Below are positions 1 through 8,719 of a DNA stretch of 64,000 nucleotides, piece by piece. Position numbers and translations under genes: made by a program. This DNA comes from DASTEQ01 sp040905185 (GTDB lineage: Bacteria > Chloroflexota > Limnocylindria > QHBO01), in NCBI GenBank assembly GCA_040905185.1, contig JBBDRZ010000003.1:396794-460793 (forward strand), read 5' to 3'. The notes below the pieces were generated by a model that worked only from the letters and a program-made list of their open reading frames with translations, was not told where the DNA came from and ran no database searches. Position 1 is the stretch's first letter; each line of letters begins with the position of its first letter.

Positions 1-1
1 C

Positions 2-760
2 GCTGCCCGCAACACGATCACAACCCTGCTCGTCCAATTGGGCGCGGCCTGCTCCGAGTATCAGGATCGGACCCTCCGCAACCTGACCTCTACGCGCATC
101 GAGTGCGACGAGATTTGGTCCTTCTGCTACGCGAAGGCCAAGAACGTCCCCGAGAAGTACCGGGGCGATTGGGGCTACGGCGACGTGTGGACCTGGACCG
201 CGATTGATCCCGACTCTAAGCTGGTCGCGTCGTGGCTGGTCGGCTGGCGTGGTGAGCCGGAAGCGGTGGACTTCCTGTACGACCTCCGAGGTCGGCTGGC
301 AAACCGCATCCAACTGACCACCGATGGGCACGTCGCCTACGCCGGGGCGGTAGAACGGGCGTTCGGCTACAACGTGGACTATGCCCAACTGATCAAGCAG
401 TACGGGGTCGAGAATAGTGAGGATGCGTCCCCCACGGCGCGGCGGTACTCGCCCAATACAGTCACCGGTCAGGAAGTCCGCGTCCTCAACGGCGACCCGG
501 ACCCCGAGTTGATCTCCACGTCCTACGTCGAGCGGAACAACCTCCACATGCGGATGTCCATGCGGCGCTTCACGCGGCTCACCAATGCCTTCTCCAAGAA
601 GGTTGAGAACCATGCCGCGATGGTCAGCCTGCACTTCATGTTCTACAACTTCGCGCGGCCCCACTCGGCGCTCGGCAAGAACCGAACGCCTGCGATGGCG
701 GCTGGCGTGGCCGACCACGTATGGACCGTGCAGGAGATTGCGGCGCTGCTGCTCGACTAA
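2..760 (+). CDS. IS1-like transposase, 5' end outside the window
   Basis: This is a DDE transposase of the IS1-like type. The frame is open from base 2, and residues before the first possible TTG start (base 38) still look like family sequence, so the N-terminus lies off the window. Visible landmarks are ECDEIWSF (first acidic block), TTDGHVAY (second) and the C-terminal block STSYVERNNLHMRMSMRR, followed by the NFARPHSALG tail typical of these enzymes. No terminal inverted repeat could be assigned because only one end is present. It is the only transposase-like gene in the first 55 kb. The family call is from motif recognition. Confidence 0.85.
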   Translation, partial: AARNTITTLLVQLGAACSEYQDRTLRNLTSTRIECDEIWSFCYAKAKNVPEKYRGDWGYGDVWTWTAIDPDSKLVASWLVGWRGEPEAVDFLYDLRGRLANRIQLTTDGHVAYAGAVERAFGYNVDYAQLIKQYGVENSEDASPTARRYSPNTVTGQEVRVLNGDPDPELISTSYVERNNLHMRMSMRRFTRLTNAFSKKVENHAAMVSLHFMFYNFARPHSALGKNRTPAMAAGVADHVWTVQEIAALLLD

Positions 761-764
761 GGGT

Positions 765-1583
765 ATGCGTGAGAGGGATAGACTCTTACGCATGCGTGCA
801 CTCGATCGCATCCGCCACAAGATTCGCCGGGCGTTGGATGATCTCCAAACTCTGTACGAAGAAGGGTCGAAGTATCTGAGTACGGAGCCGCACGGCCTTC
901 GATTCGAGGTCTACGTTGATAAGGGCGAGCGGCGGGTTCGTGCCCTCCTCGTCGTCAAACAGCCGCCGCCCGTGGAACTCGGAATCCTGGCCGGCGAGGC
1001 CGCCTATCACCTGCGCGGGGCGCTGGATCACTTGGTCTACCAACTCGCGCTGCTCAACAAGCCCAATCCGACCGGTACGCAGTTCCCCCTCATGCTCGAT
1101 GAGACGATCTACCGGACCATTGCGCCCGGACAGAAACGCAGTCCGCGAGCCTCGATGCTCGCTGGCGTCCGCGAGGAGCACCGGGCAATCATCGACGAGT
1201 TCCAGCCGTACCACGACGGGGCGCGGGCGAAGGTGAATCTCCTCTATGTCATCGGCCAGTTCGCGAACATCGACAAGCACCGCTTCATCCAGACCGCCTT
1301 CGGGCGACCCGATTCCATCACGGTCGAGCCAACGGAGGACGGCGTCGAGCTTGATCTCCGGCTCCCCGACCTGAAACCCCCAGTCAACGAGGGCGCAGAA
1401 CTGTTCAACGTGCGTTGGATCAACGGATACCCGGACGTGCCCATGAAGTACAGCGTCCGATTCACTCTCGCCTACGGGACCGGTCGGCCCGACTACGTCT
1501 CGCGTATGTACCTCGTGCTGGCGGGCGAACGCATCCACGAGATCATCACGGAGATTGAGCGGCGCGTTCCCGCGCTTCAGTGA
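765..1583 (+). CDS. hypothetical protein, 272 aa
   Basis: The ATG at 765 lies 4 nt after the transposase stop; a second in-frame ATG at 792 is an alternative start. The protein has no signal peptide or membrane segment. It contains the block LRGALDHLVYQLALLN and a second helical block NIDKHRFIQT, separated by Pro/Gly-rich loops, and ends in a beta-rich half. I do not recognise a named family, but LRGALDHL is a phrase I associate with widespread uncharacterised proteins of mobile regions. Close spacing suggests possible co-transcription with the transposase. The function is unknown. Confidence 0.7.
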   Translation: MRERDRLLRMRALDRIRHKIRRALDDLQTLYEEGSKYLSTEPHGLRFEVYVDKGERRVRALLVVKQPPPVELGILAGEAAYHLRGALDHLVYQLALLNKPNPTGTQFPLMLDETIYRTIAPGQKRSPRASMLAGVREEHRAIIDEFQPYHDGARAKVNLLYVIGQFANIDKHRFIQTAFGRPDSITVEPTEDGVELDLRLPDLKPPVNEGAELFNVRWINGYPDVPMKYSVRFTLAYGTGRPDYVSRMYLVLAGERIHEIITEIERRVPALQ

Positions 1584-1588
1584 CCTAA

Positions 1589-1927
1589 TCATCTACCGAA
1601 CGCCTGTTCGGTTGAAATTGAGCCAGTACCGCCGGCACGCTCGAGAATGTCAAGGATGTCGCGCAACCCGCTGTTGATGAGGTGCGCCCGAAGGTACTCG
1701 AGGGGCGGTCGATTGCTGCGATAGGGCCTATCGCAAGGGCCCGCGTAAAGGCCGCTGCCCGGCCCGGTGGAGAGCCCGCCGCCCGGCCCGGAATACTGAT
1801 CTCGCGGCCAAGTGTTGATCGCGATTGGGGAGCCCCCAGCCGGTGCTTGATTCTTGAGCGCGTTGCCGTCTTCGTCAATTATTACATGACCTGCGCGGCG
1901 CGGCACTCCAGGCCGGACACTCCCCAT
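1589..1927 (-). CDS. Gly/Pro-repeat hypothetical protein, 112 aa
   Basis: The ATG at 1927 is preceded by AGGAGG with a 9-nt spacer, which sets the start. The middle of the protein holds a degenerate repeat of the type GGGLSTGP / GSGLYAGP, followed by PYRSNRPP and a C-terminal helix (LEYLRAHLINSGLRDILDIL). Small proteins with GP-rich GGGLYTGP repeats and a PPxxx-helix tail occur in many high-GC bacteria with no known function. The gene converges on the preceding gene with a 5-nt gap. No signal peptide is evident. Confidence 0.55.
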   Translation of the reverse strand: MGSVRPGVPRRAGHVIIDEDGNALKNQAPAGGSPIAINTWPRDQYSGPGGGLSTGPGSGLYAGPCDRPYRSNRPPLEYLRAHLINSGLRDILDILERAGGTGSISTEQAFGR

Positions 1928-2055
1928 CCGAAAATACCTCCTTCTGATCGGCCCAAGAGCCTGACTGCGCGAAGCACGAATCGGATGATTCTGCCGGGGC
2001 TCCCTTTGGGTCGGGGACACCGCGCTGGGCCGTCGGCTGCCTGATCGTCCGACCA

Positions 2056-2086
2056 GGAAGGCGTCAAGTAATTCTTGACGCCTTCC
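2056..2086. repeat. 13-bp perfect hairpin
   Basis: GGAAGGCGTCAAG and its exact reverse complement are separated by the 5-nt loop TAATT. There is no T-tract on either strand. It lies in a 323-bp stretch (1928-2250) between divergent genes, so a terminator role is unlikely. A regulatory or att-like role is possible. Nothing else was recognised in that gap. Confidence 0.5.
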
Positions 2087-2250
2087 AAGAACGCGAGTAC
2101 GCTAGCGATGTGAGGTGTGGCCTCGCGTGTTTGGCCCCAGCAGCGCTGGCCGTGATCCTAGGCCATACGCTCTCGCCACCTATGCCGCCTCCGGGAAGGT
2201 CGCCGTTTCCGGGTGCTCCTCCGTCCCTATCGGCGTTGGAGGCTGGATAG

Positions 2251-3402
2251 ATGCGCAGACACACGCCGCTTCTGGCGCTCGTTCTCCTTCTGTTGACTGG
2301 AGCACCCGTGGTCGGCAACAGCGGAGCGGATGGAGCCGACGGCCTGAAGACCGACGTCACGGAGTACGCCAGAGTTTTCGGAGTCTCGGTGGAAGAGGCC
2401 GAGCGCCGACTGACCCTGCAGGCGTTGGCCGGGCGGCTCGATGCCGAATTGGTCGCTGCCGAGTCGAGGTCCTACTCCGGTCTCTGGATTGAGCACGAGC
2501 CCGGCTGGCGCATCGTAGTCAGTTTCACCGACGAGCCGGACGCCACGCTTCTGCGGTATGTGGCGAACGGACCGCTCGCCGGGATCGCCGTGGCCAGCCA
2601 TGCGGAGCGAAGCCTTGCAGCGCTTGAGGCCGCCGCCATCGCGATCCGATCTAAGGCCGATATCGTCCCCTTCGACCTCCGAATCGATGTTCAGCAGAAT
2701 GTGCTAGAGGTCATGGTTGTGGCCTCCGAGGACTGGGCATCCTTCCGAGAGACAGAGTCGGTGCCACTCGGTCTGGACATCAGGGTAGCGATCGTAGCAA
2801 GCCTGATTCGGCCCGCCGCTGACATCTACGGGGGGTTATCCCTGGGCGGGAATGGGTGCACGTCTGGTTTCTCAATTAGCAACTCGAGCGGAGTCAAGGG
2901 TATAACGACCGCCGGCCACTGCGGCAACGTCGCCAGCTACCAGGGTGTGAACCTACCATATCAGTACGGATTCTATGCTGGGAGCAACGACTCACAGTGG
3001 CACACCGCGCCCGGGTTTACGGTGAGGAACCGGGTTTGGGACGGGATCCAGGACGTTACGCCGAACTACCGAAATATCACGTCCCGAACGCATCGCGACT
3101 CCCAGGCCATTGGCAGTTGGGTTTGCAAGTACGGCAGGATCACTTACTACGGCTGCGGAACGCTCGTCGAGAAGACGGTCGCCCCCGGCTACATCCCGCA
3201 GGCACAGCCGGTCTTCCATAGGCTGGCCAATGGGAGCACCGACCTGACTAGTCCGGGCGATAGCGGCGGTCCAGTCTTCTACGCCGGATCCGCGTGGGGA
3301 ATCATCGTGGCTGAGGGGTGCTACCCAGTCTGTAACGATTCCATCTACTCGGCGATTAATTACGTCGAGTACCACCTAGCAGTAACTGTCCTAACGCAGT
3401 GA
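2251..3402 (+). CDS. secreted trypsin-like (S1) serine protease, 383 aa
   Basis: This is an exported endopeptidase of the chymotrypsin fold, closest in layout to streptogrisin/alpha-lytic proteases. Residues 1-23 form a signal peptide (RRH followed by a Leu-rich core). Residues about 25-190 look like an inhibitory prosegment, and the catalytic domain follows. The catalytic His is H223 in TTAGHCGN and the nucleophile is S338 in SPGDSGGPVF; the Asp is probably near residue 270 but I could not fix it. Paired cysteines (TAGHC, GNGC, the CK/YGC region, GCYPVC) suggest disulfides outside the cytoplasm. A lipoprotein gene follows after 9 nt, so the two may form one unit. Confidence 0.88.
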   Translation: MRRHTPLLALVLLLLTGAPVVGNSGADGADGLKTDVTEYARVFGVSVEEAERRLTLQALAGRLDAELVAAESRSYSGLWIEHEPGWRIVVSFTDEPDATLLRYVANGPLAGIAVASHAERSLAALEAAAIAIRSKADIVPFDLRIDVQQNVLEVMVVASEDWASFRETESVPLGLDIRVAIVASLIRPAADIYGGLSLGGNGCTSGFSISNSSGVKGITTAGHCGNVASYQGVNLPYQYGFYAGSNDSQWHTAPGFTVRNRVWDGIQDVTPNYRNITSRTHRDSQAIGSWVCKYGRITYYGCGTLVEKTVAPGYIPQAQPVFHRLANGSTDLTSPGDSGGPVFYAGSAWGIIVAEGCYPVCNDSIYSAINYVEYHLAVTVLTQ

Positions 3403-3411
3403 CGGCGACCA

Positions 3412-3834
3412 ATGAAGTGGACTCGGATCTCCCTGCTAACCCTGCTGGGCGGGACCATTCTCGTCAGCTGCCAGACGATCCCGGGCACAACCACCCTGTT
3501 CGTCCCACGCTATGAGCCTCTGACCGAACGCCCAACGGCCCTGCTGAGCGGCACACTGACCATTCGTGACGGCTGTGTGTGGATCGTGACCGAGTTCGAT
3601 CGGTTTCTCGCCCTCTGGCCTTCGAATTACCACGTTGTCGCGGAAGACGGTAGCGTAGCGGTCAGCGGCGACGGGGTGCAGGTGTCAGCGGGTGACGATG
3701 TCACCGCGGGTGGCGGCGAATACCCGCCTGAGCAGACGCCGTTCGTTGAATCGCTCATCGGAGTGTCGGTCCCGACCGACTGCCGCGACCGATACTGGCT
3801 AGTGACGCAGCTTCAGCCGTTCGTCCCGCTGTAG
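3412..3834 (+). CDS. putative lipoprotein, 140 aa
   Basis: The N-terminus MKWTRISLLTLLGGTILVSC is a lipoprotein signal with lipobox LVSC, so the mature protein would start at Cys20 and be anchored on the outer face of the membrane. The remaining 120 residues are beta-rich with two further cysteines (DGCVWIV and PTDCRDRYW), which may form a disulfide. I recognise no family. It follows the protease by 9 nt, so it may be co-expressed with it. A decayed copy of its 3' end lies just downstream at 3841-3923. Confidence 0.7.
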   Translation: MKWTRISLLTLLGGTILVSCQTIPGTTTLFVPRYEPLTERPTALLSGTLTIRDGCVWIVTEFDRFLALWPSNYHVVAEDGSVAVSGDGVQVSAGDDVTAGGGEYPPEQTPFVESLIGVSVPTDCRDRYWLVTQLQPFVPL

Positions 3835-3840
3835 CTTCCT

Positions 3841-3923
3841 CGAACGGGTCGCGGAATCGCTCATCGGTGAAGCTGTCCCGACCTAGTGCCGCCACCACTA
3901 TTGGTTGGTGGGTGCAGCTCCAG
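3841..3923 (+). pseudogene. decayed duplicate of the lipoprotein 3' end
   Basis: About 80 bp repeat the end of the preceding gene at a distance of 106-107 bp, sharing GAATCGCTCATCGG exactly. The translation reads ESLIGEAVPT, stop, CRHHYWLV, against ESLIGVSVPTDCRDRYWLV in the intact gene. An in-frame TAG and a one-base length difference show it is not functional. It points to an old tandem duplication. Confidence 0.65.
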
Positions 3924-4455
3924 TAGCGCTACTGGAAGCCCGAGGTCGTGGCCTAGCCGCCAGCGCCGGCCCAGTAGCAACGCTGGCAGCAACAGAGGCG
4001 ACTGGTCGCGGCCATTCGGATGGCGCCGATGGGCCAATCTGAGCGTGGCGGCGGCAATCGCGGACGCTGGCGGACGCTATGGCGGGCACTGCAAAACCGC
4101 GTACGAAGGTCTGACTCCTGGTTCATCGCAGGACCGGCAGCGCCAACTCGTTTGGCTCTCTCCGTAATCGATCGCCTGACTTCGACTCAAGAACCCGCGC
4201 GCCCGTGTCTACTGCACGACTACGTCGGTAGAGCCGCCCGACCCTTACCCCACGTTAGCGCGCGAGGCTGGCGAACCTGACGCACAGTCAAGTACTCCTC
4301 CTGCCCGGCTCCGTCGACCGTGATGTTCGCTACGCCGTCCTGTCAGGTGCGCCGCCTTCGACCTCCAGTCGAATGCGGCAGTCAACCCGCCGTGAGCGTC
4401 TAGGACAGTCGCGCGCTTCCCTTCGTCACCTAACATCGCCGAGGAGGCAACGATC
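3924..4455. other. 530-bp stretch without a supported gene
   Basis: Short open frames on both strands lack recognisable domains or good ribosome sites. The only functional signal seen is AGGAGG at 4442-4447, which belongs to the next gene. Confidence 0.5.
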
Positions 4456-5271
4456 GTGAGCGACCGGAGCGCGATCGAGTGGACTGATGCGACCTGGAAC
4501 CCCGTCACTGGGTGCTCGAAGGTCTCGCCCGGCTGCGCCCATTGCTACGCCGAGACCCTGAGCCTCCGGTACGGCTGGAGCCAGGTTCCGTGGACGCCGG
4601 AGAACGCCGCCCGGAATGTCGTCCTCCATGCTGAGCGCCTCGAGCAGCCACTACGCTGGCGTCGCCCGCGGATGGTGTTCGTTAACAGCATGTCCGACCT
4701 CTTCCACGAGCGGGTCCCAGGGGACTACCGACGCGACGTCTGGAAGGTTATGGACCGCGTCCGTCGCCATACGTTCCAGGTGCTGACGAAGCGCCCCGAG
4801 CTGATGCGCGACTGGGTAACCGCCAACGCGGACATCACGGACCCGGTCGTACCCAACGTCTGGCTGGGCACGTCGATTGAGAACAATCGGTGGGCCCACC
4901 GTGCCGACGACCTTCGGGACACGCCAGCCGCAGTCCGGTTCATCAGCGCGGAGCCCCTCCTCGGGCCGCTCAATATGCTGGACCTGACCGGCATCGACTG
5001 GCTCATCGTCGGTGGTGAGAGCGGACCCCGGCACCGACCGATGGAGCACGACTGGGTTCTAGAGCTCCGGGATCATGCCCTAGCTGCGGGTGTCGCCTTC
5101 TTCTTCAAGCAATGGGGCGGACGGACGCCGAAGGCTGGCGGGCGCCTCCTGGACGGTCGAACCTGGGACGAGTACCCCGGAACTAGGCCGTCGTCCGTGC
5201 CACCCGCAGGGCTGGAAGTTCGCCCGGTCGCTCGACCCCATCCCATCGAAGCCCTGCCGGGAATCCGCTGA
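4456..5271 (+). CDS. DUF5131 / phage Gp37-Gp68 family three-Cys-motif protein, 271 aa
   Basis: The GTG start at 4456 has AGGAGG 8 nt upstream. The hallmark three-Cys motif is near residue 20 (GCSKVSPGCAHCYAE, spacing C-x6-C-x2-C), as in the Gp37/Gp68 family, which is related to radical-SAM-type iron-sulphur proteins. Other conserved blocks are FVNSMSDLFHE, FQVLTKRPELM, WLGTSIEN, FISAEPLLGP, VGGESGPRHRPM and FFFKQWGG. The biochemical role of the family is not established; it is found on phages and mobile islands. It converges on the TcmP partner gene, as is known for this pair, and the two reading frames overlap by 89 bp. Confidence 0.9.
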   Translation: MSDRSAIEWTDATWNPVTGCSKVSPGCAHCYAETLSLRYGWSQVPWTPENAARNVVLHAERLEQPLRWRRPRMVFVNSMSDLFHERVPGDYRRDVWKVMDRVRRHTFQVLTKRPELMRDWVTANADITDPVVPNVWLGTSIENNRWAHRADDLRDTPAAVRFISAEPLLGPLNMLDLTGIDWLIVGGESGPRHRPMEHDWVLELRDHALAAGVAFFFKQWGGRTPKAGGRLLDGRTWDEYPGTRPSSVPPAGLEVRPVARPHPIEALPGIR

Positions 5272-6409
5272 AGTCGAACCGCGGGCGTGGTCGTGCATCG
5301 CGGTGCAGCCGTGACGACCAGTCCGCGCATCCATACTCCCGCAGGAAGAGCAACACTTGGTGGAGATCGGCCTCCGGCAAATCGAGGCCACCGACGAACT
5401 GGGCGACCGCTCCGTAGGAGAGGCCGGCAGACCCGGCAAGGCTCGCGAGCGCTACTACGGCTCGGTCAATCCGCTCGCGTCTGTCCAACTGCTTCACGAT
5501 GTCGAGCACCTGAACACCGGGGTCAGCTTCGAAGGCAGCCACGAACGACTCGCGCCAGATTTTCACGCCAACCTGGCTGCCGCACGCCTGGACGATGGCC
5601 CGATTCGCATGGGCTTCACCGAACACGAGTCGCTTGATCGTGGTGTACGGGAACATTCCGGGTCCGGCCAGATCCGAGCGATAACCCTCCAGGAACCGAT
5701 CGACGTCGATCGCCTCATCGGCAATCCGTTCCTGGCGCCACATGTCGTTGCCGCGGAACGCGCTGATCGATCCCGCGTCGATGCCCGCGGCCCTGATGTA
5801 GCCTTGGACGTCGAAACTGATGAGCAGTTCGGTGTACTTGCGGCCAGAGAACAGCTGCACCATGGTGAACGGCACGTCCTTGAAGCCGTCGGGGTCTAAG
5901 AAGACCAGGGTCGGGTGACCTCTCGACTCGTCAGCGAACCTTGAGGCCACGTCTGCGGCAGTGCCGCGGATCGCCTGGATGTTCAGTCGATCCTCGAACG
6001 GGGCGAGGGCGTCCTGGAGCGCATTGAAGGTCGCCCGGCTCCGCTCCGCGAAGCGAAGGTGAATGGTGATCGCCGAGCCAGCGGCCCGTTGACGTTCCTC
6101 GAAGACCAGGGCGGCAAGGCACGCGATGACGGGAGAACCTGCGTCACCCCGAGGGTCGGAGGCCGGGTACCTGCCCGGCCCAGCGAAGAGGTCAAGAACG
6201 AAAACGTCCTGGTCCTGCTTCCCCATGACCCGGAGCCACGCGGGGAGGTAACTGGCGTATGCCCGGAGCTTGAGTCTGGTCTGAGGGTGGTCCCCGAGTT
6301 GTCGATCTCGCGCCGACCGATGGCGGCGTCGTCGAGGTCGGACTCGACCGACAGGAACGCTTAGGCTCCCGCCTTCGAAACCGAATCCGAGCTGTTCGTC
6401 GCCATCCAT
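5183..6409 (-). CDS. tcmP: three-Cys-motif partner protein TcmP, 408 aa
   Basis: The protein matches the TcmP family, named for its neighbourhood with three-Cys-motif proteins such as DUF5131, which lies convergent here. Conserved features include the N-terminal block TRLKLRAYASYLPAWLRV, FVLDLFAGPGRY (a methyltransferase-like glycine loop), LRFAERSR, TLVFLDPDGFKDVPF and LLISFDVQGYIR. The ATG at 6409 (MDGDEQLGFGFEGG) was preferred because residues upstream of it look non-coding. The C-terminal 29 codons lie antisense to the end of the DUF5131 gene. The function is unknown; a Rossmann-type nucleotide or SAM-binding role is inferred from the DLFAGPG loop. Confidence 0.88.
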   Translation of the reverse strand: MDGDEQLGFGFEGGSLSVPVGRVRPRRRRHRSARDRQLGDHPQTRLKLRAYASYLPAWLRVMGKQDQDVFVLDLFAGPGRYPASDPRGDAGSPVIACLAALVFEERQRAAGSAITIHLRFAERSRATFNALQDALAPFEDRLNIQAIRGTAADVASRFADESRGHPTLVFLDPDGFKDVPFTMVQLFSGRKYTELLISFDVQGYIRAAGIDAGSISAFRGNDMWRQERIADEAIDVDRFLEGYRSDLAGPGMFPYTTIKRLVFGEAHANRAIVQACGSQVGVKIWRESFVAAFEADPGVQVLDIVKQLDRRERIDRAVVALASLAGSAGLSYGAVAQFVGGLDLPEADLHQVLLFLREYGCADWSSRLHRDARPRPRFDFSGFPAGLRWDGVERPGELPALRVARTTA

Positions 6410-6468
6410 GGGGACCGTGGATGATAGCCGGACGGGGGCCAAGTTGAGCCTATAACTGGGCAGCTTCG

Positions 6469-6651
6469 GTGGGGGTCCCACGAACGGAAGTCCAGCGGAT
6501 CGACCGGGCGGTTTATGGGCACCGAGGGCCGTACGAGCTAGAGGCAGATGCTCTCGCCATAGCCATGCTGGAGTACGTCGGGGAACATCTGTCGCAGCCC
6601 GTCCAAGCGGTCCTCGAGAGCCTGAGCCGAGACGCGAATCGCTTCCTTTGA
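6469..6651 (+). CDS. small hypothetical protein, 60 aa
   Basis: GTG start, divergent from tcmP. The sequence is mostly helical (LEADALAIAMLEYVGEHLSQPVQAVLESL) with acidic and basic residues as expected of a real small protein. No ribosome site or family was recognised. It could equally be a chance open frame. Confidence 0.3.
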   Translation: MGVPRTEVQRIDRAVYGHRGPYELEADALAIAMLEYVGEHLSQPVQAVLESLSRDANRFL

Positions 6652-6718
6652 GCGCGCGAATGCCGGCCGAGGGAAGGTCCGGCTAACGAACGGTCAGCAG
6701 ACGGCTACATTCGCGCTC

Positions 6719-7960
6719 GTGAGTGCGCACGCAGATCGCCATGACTCGCCGCCCCGCGATGGCGCCATGCTCAAGGTCCTCGACGAGCCGTTCGCGTTCT
6801 CTCAGCGTGCAGCTCTTACGGTCGATGCCTTCGGAAAGGAGCTGCGCGAGCGAAAGGTCGCCTGGCCCGAGCAGGGCCAACTCGAGGCGTTCCACCGCGC
6901 CGGCCTGCTGGTGCCGATCTACTCCATCCGCTACGACCCGCGGCTCATTCGGTCGCGCGCGAGGGCAGATGGACAGCGGCTCTCCCGCGATGAGATCCGT
7001 CACGTCCTGGACTTCACCAATACCTACGGGTACGGCCTGATCGGCGAACGTGAGATTGGCGATCTTGGCAGTCCGGCCGTCGACGGGTATGAGCCCTGGC
7101 GGCAGCAGCGGCGCACCTTCGCCGGCCGGCCCTATTGCACGCGGCAGTACCTCTACTCGTACTACCAGCTACTTGCCACGCCGATGATCCAAGAGCTGTG
7201 GCCCCGGCTCCGCGGCCGGCCCGGCGCCAGTTGGCGCCTCGGGGTCTCGGCGAGGTGGCTCGAGCACTACCGGGCACGCGCGGCATGGCTCGCCCGTCTG
7301 GTCCATCCGCTCACGATTCTGGAACCCGTGTACCTCCCCGACATAGTCGAGTCCGTCTCGATGCCGGGCTTCACGCACGACTTTGAGGAGTACGACCGGT
7401 TCCGTATCGACTTCAATCCGGCTCCCGCGCTGGAGCGCATCGGCTGGTCGGCCGACGAGGTGCTGAAGACGGCTGAAGGGCTACTCGCTCAAGGGCACGG
7501 CATGGATCCAGTCGGCGCTTGGCACGAGCTCGCAAGACTCATTCACCCGTCGCACTGGAAGAAGCTCCAGGGCACCGCGCGGACCGCGATGGACTTCCGC
7601 ATTGCCGGCGAAATTCTCCTGAGCTTCTACGAGGATCTGGCGCGCGTGGGCACCGCCAGCCCTCTGGAGCCACTTGTAGGCCGATTTTGGCACCCGCGTC
7701 TCGAGCGACTCAGGACGGATCGATCGGAGCTGGACGAGACGCTCACGCGCTTCGGCCTGTCGCCGCACCCCGGCGTCGTGCTGATCCTGGAAGGCGAAGT
7801 CGAACACCGCATCATTCCCCTCGTCCTGAACCAGCTCTACGAGCGGCGATGGCGCAGCCGGATTCGGGTCTTCAACGTCCAGGGCGTCAACCAAGACCTC
7901 AAGCCACTGGCCGCGTTCGCGGCTGTGCCGGCCCTCATCGAGTCCGAGCGTCCGTCGTGA
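6719..7960 (+). CDS. OLD/TOPRIM-like protein, C-terminally truncated, 413 aa
   Basis: The first ~200 residues are a helical region of unknown function (blocks DEIRHVLDFTNTYGYGL and TRQYLYSYYQLLATPMIQ). After residue ~345 comes VVLILEGEVEHRIIPLVLNQL, which resembles the first strand and catalytic Glu of an OLD-family TOPRIM nuclease domain. The frame stops at ALIESERPS, where the paralogue at 27901-29061 continues for about 200 residues, so the 3' part of the TOPRIM domain is missing. The start is GTG; TACATT lies 7 nt upstream, consistent with a leaderless transcript. A broken defence-type nuclease is the best guess; the truncation makes activity unlikely. Confidence 0.65.
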   Translation: MSAHADRHDSPPRDGAMLKVLDEPFAFSQRAALTVDAFGKELRERKVAWPEQGQLEAFHRAGLLVPIYSIRYDPRLIRSRARADGQRLSRDEIRHVLDFTNTYGYGLIGEREIGDLGSPAVDGYEPWRQQRRTFAGRPYCTRQYLYSYYQLLATPMIQELWPRLRGRPGASWRLGVSARWLEHYRARAAWLARLVHPLTILEPVYLPDIVESVSMPGFTHDFEEYDRFRIDFNPAPALERIGWSADEVLKTAEGLLAQGHGMDPVGAWHELARLIHPSHWKKLQGTARTAMDFRIAGEILLSFYEDLARVGTASPLEPLVGRFWHPRLERLRTDRSELDETLTRFGLSPHPGVVLILEGEVEHRIIPLVLNQLYERRWRSRIRVFNVQGVNQDLKPLAAFAAVPALIESERPS

Positions 7961-8152
7961 TGCGACCGCGCGGTATGCAGCAAGTCTCGGAGGAGAGATC
8001 ATGCACGGGGTCCGTCCCGGACTTCACCCTCAGAACGCCTTCGCGACGGCAAGATCGATCCCCTCACTGGGTAGCGCGCTGCTTGTGGTCTCTCGGCCGT
8101 GATATCCAGTAGGCTCGTGCTCGCCCGGCAGGGCGGCCACTACGGCGGGGTA

Positions 8153-8169
8153 TAGTCTCTCCAAGACTA
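8153..8169. promoter_or_regulatory. TAGTCT-N5-AGACTA dyad upstream of the thioredoxin-PadR operon
   Basis: A 6-bp inverted repeat with 5-nt spacing overlaps a TATAGT -10-like element (8151-8156), 17 nt before the operon's GTG. The operon encodes a PadR repressor, so this could be its operator; that is inference. The rest of 7961-8185 shows nothing recognisable. Confidence 0.35.
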
Positions 8170-8185
8170 ACAAAGGGAACTGGCC

Positions 8186-8719
8186 GTGCTCGATGTCGTT
8201 CTCCTTGGTCTTACGGGTCTCTCGCTCGTGACCGCGGCGTTTGCGATCGCGCTGATGTTGGGCCTGCTTGTACGTGTCAAGCGGCTCGAGGAGAGCGGGA
8301 TGCGGGCTCCGACGTTCGGTCTGGAGATTGGTGACCCGGCACCGCGCGAAGCCATTGAGGCAAGCCTGGGCACCCAGGCACCTGCTTTGGTCGAGGGACC
8401 GTCTCTCTGGTTCTTTGCGAGTGGTGGATGCGAGGCCTGCCAAGACTTGATCGGCAACATGAACGCCCAGAGAACCGAGCTGCCGACCGAGGGCGTTCTT
8501 ATGGTGCTGCCAAAGCCCGCGGATATCGATGCCCTCCGATCGGACGCTCAGTTCGCCGCCGAATGGATCGTGGATAGCAACGACACGCTCCGCACCGCCT
8601 TCCAGGCCCTCGCGACACCAATGGGATTCGTTGTGCGCGATGGGGAGATCGCCGATCGGGAGCTCGGGCCCAACATAGAGCGGATGCTACGGGTGGTGCG
8701 TAGCCAGAGAGCGCAATGA
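8186..8719 (+). CDS. membrane-anchored thioredoxin-like (MauD-type) protein, 177 aa
   Basis: The GTG start at 8186 has AAGGGA 7 nt upstream. One N-terminal membrane helix (residues about 3-28) is followed by a linker and a thioredoxin fold carrying a CxxC redox site, FFASGGCEACQDL (CEAC), with the expected cis-Pro loop at ATPMGFVV. This is the layout of MauD, the disulfide-handling protein needed for methylamine dehydrogenase light-chain maturation, and of TlpA-like oxidoreductases. The active site would face outside. It opens an operon that also encodes a 12-cysteine exported mini-protein and a MauE-like remnant, so a role in its disulfide formation is a reasonable inference. Confidence 0.75.
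   Translation: MLDVVLLGLTGLSLVTAAFAIALMLGLLVRVKRLEESGMRAPTFGLEIGDPAPREAIEASLGTQAPALVEGPSLWFFASGGCEACQDLIGNMNAQRTELPTEGVLMVLPKPADIDALRSDAQFAAEWIVDSNDTLRTAFQALATPMGFVVRDGEIADRELGPNIERMLRVVRSQRAQ

Noticed and set aside
585..764. N-terminal extension of the 272-aa hypothetical into the transposase
   Set aside because: The extra residues are an out-of-frame shadow of the transposase; the ATG at 765 fits the gene order.
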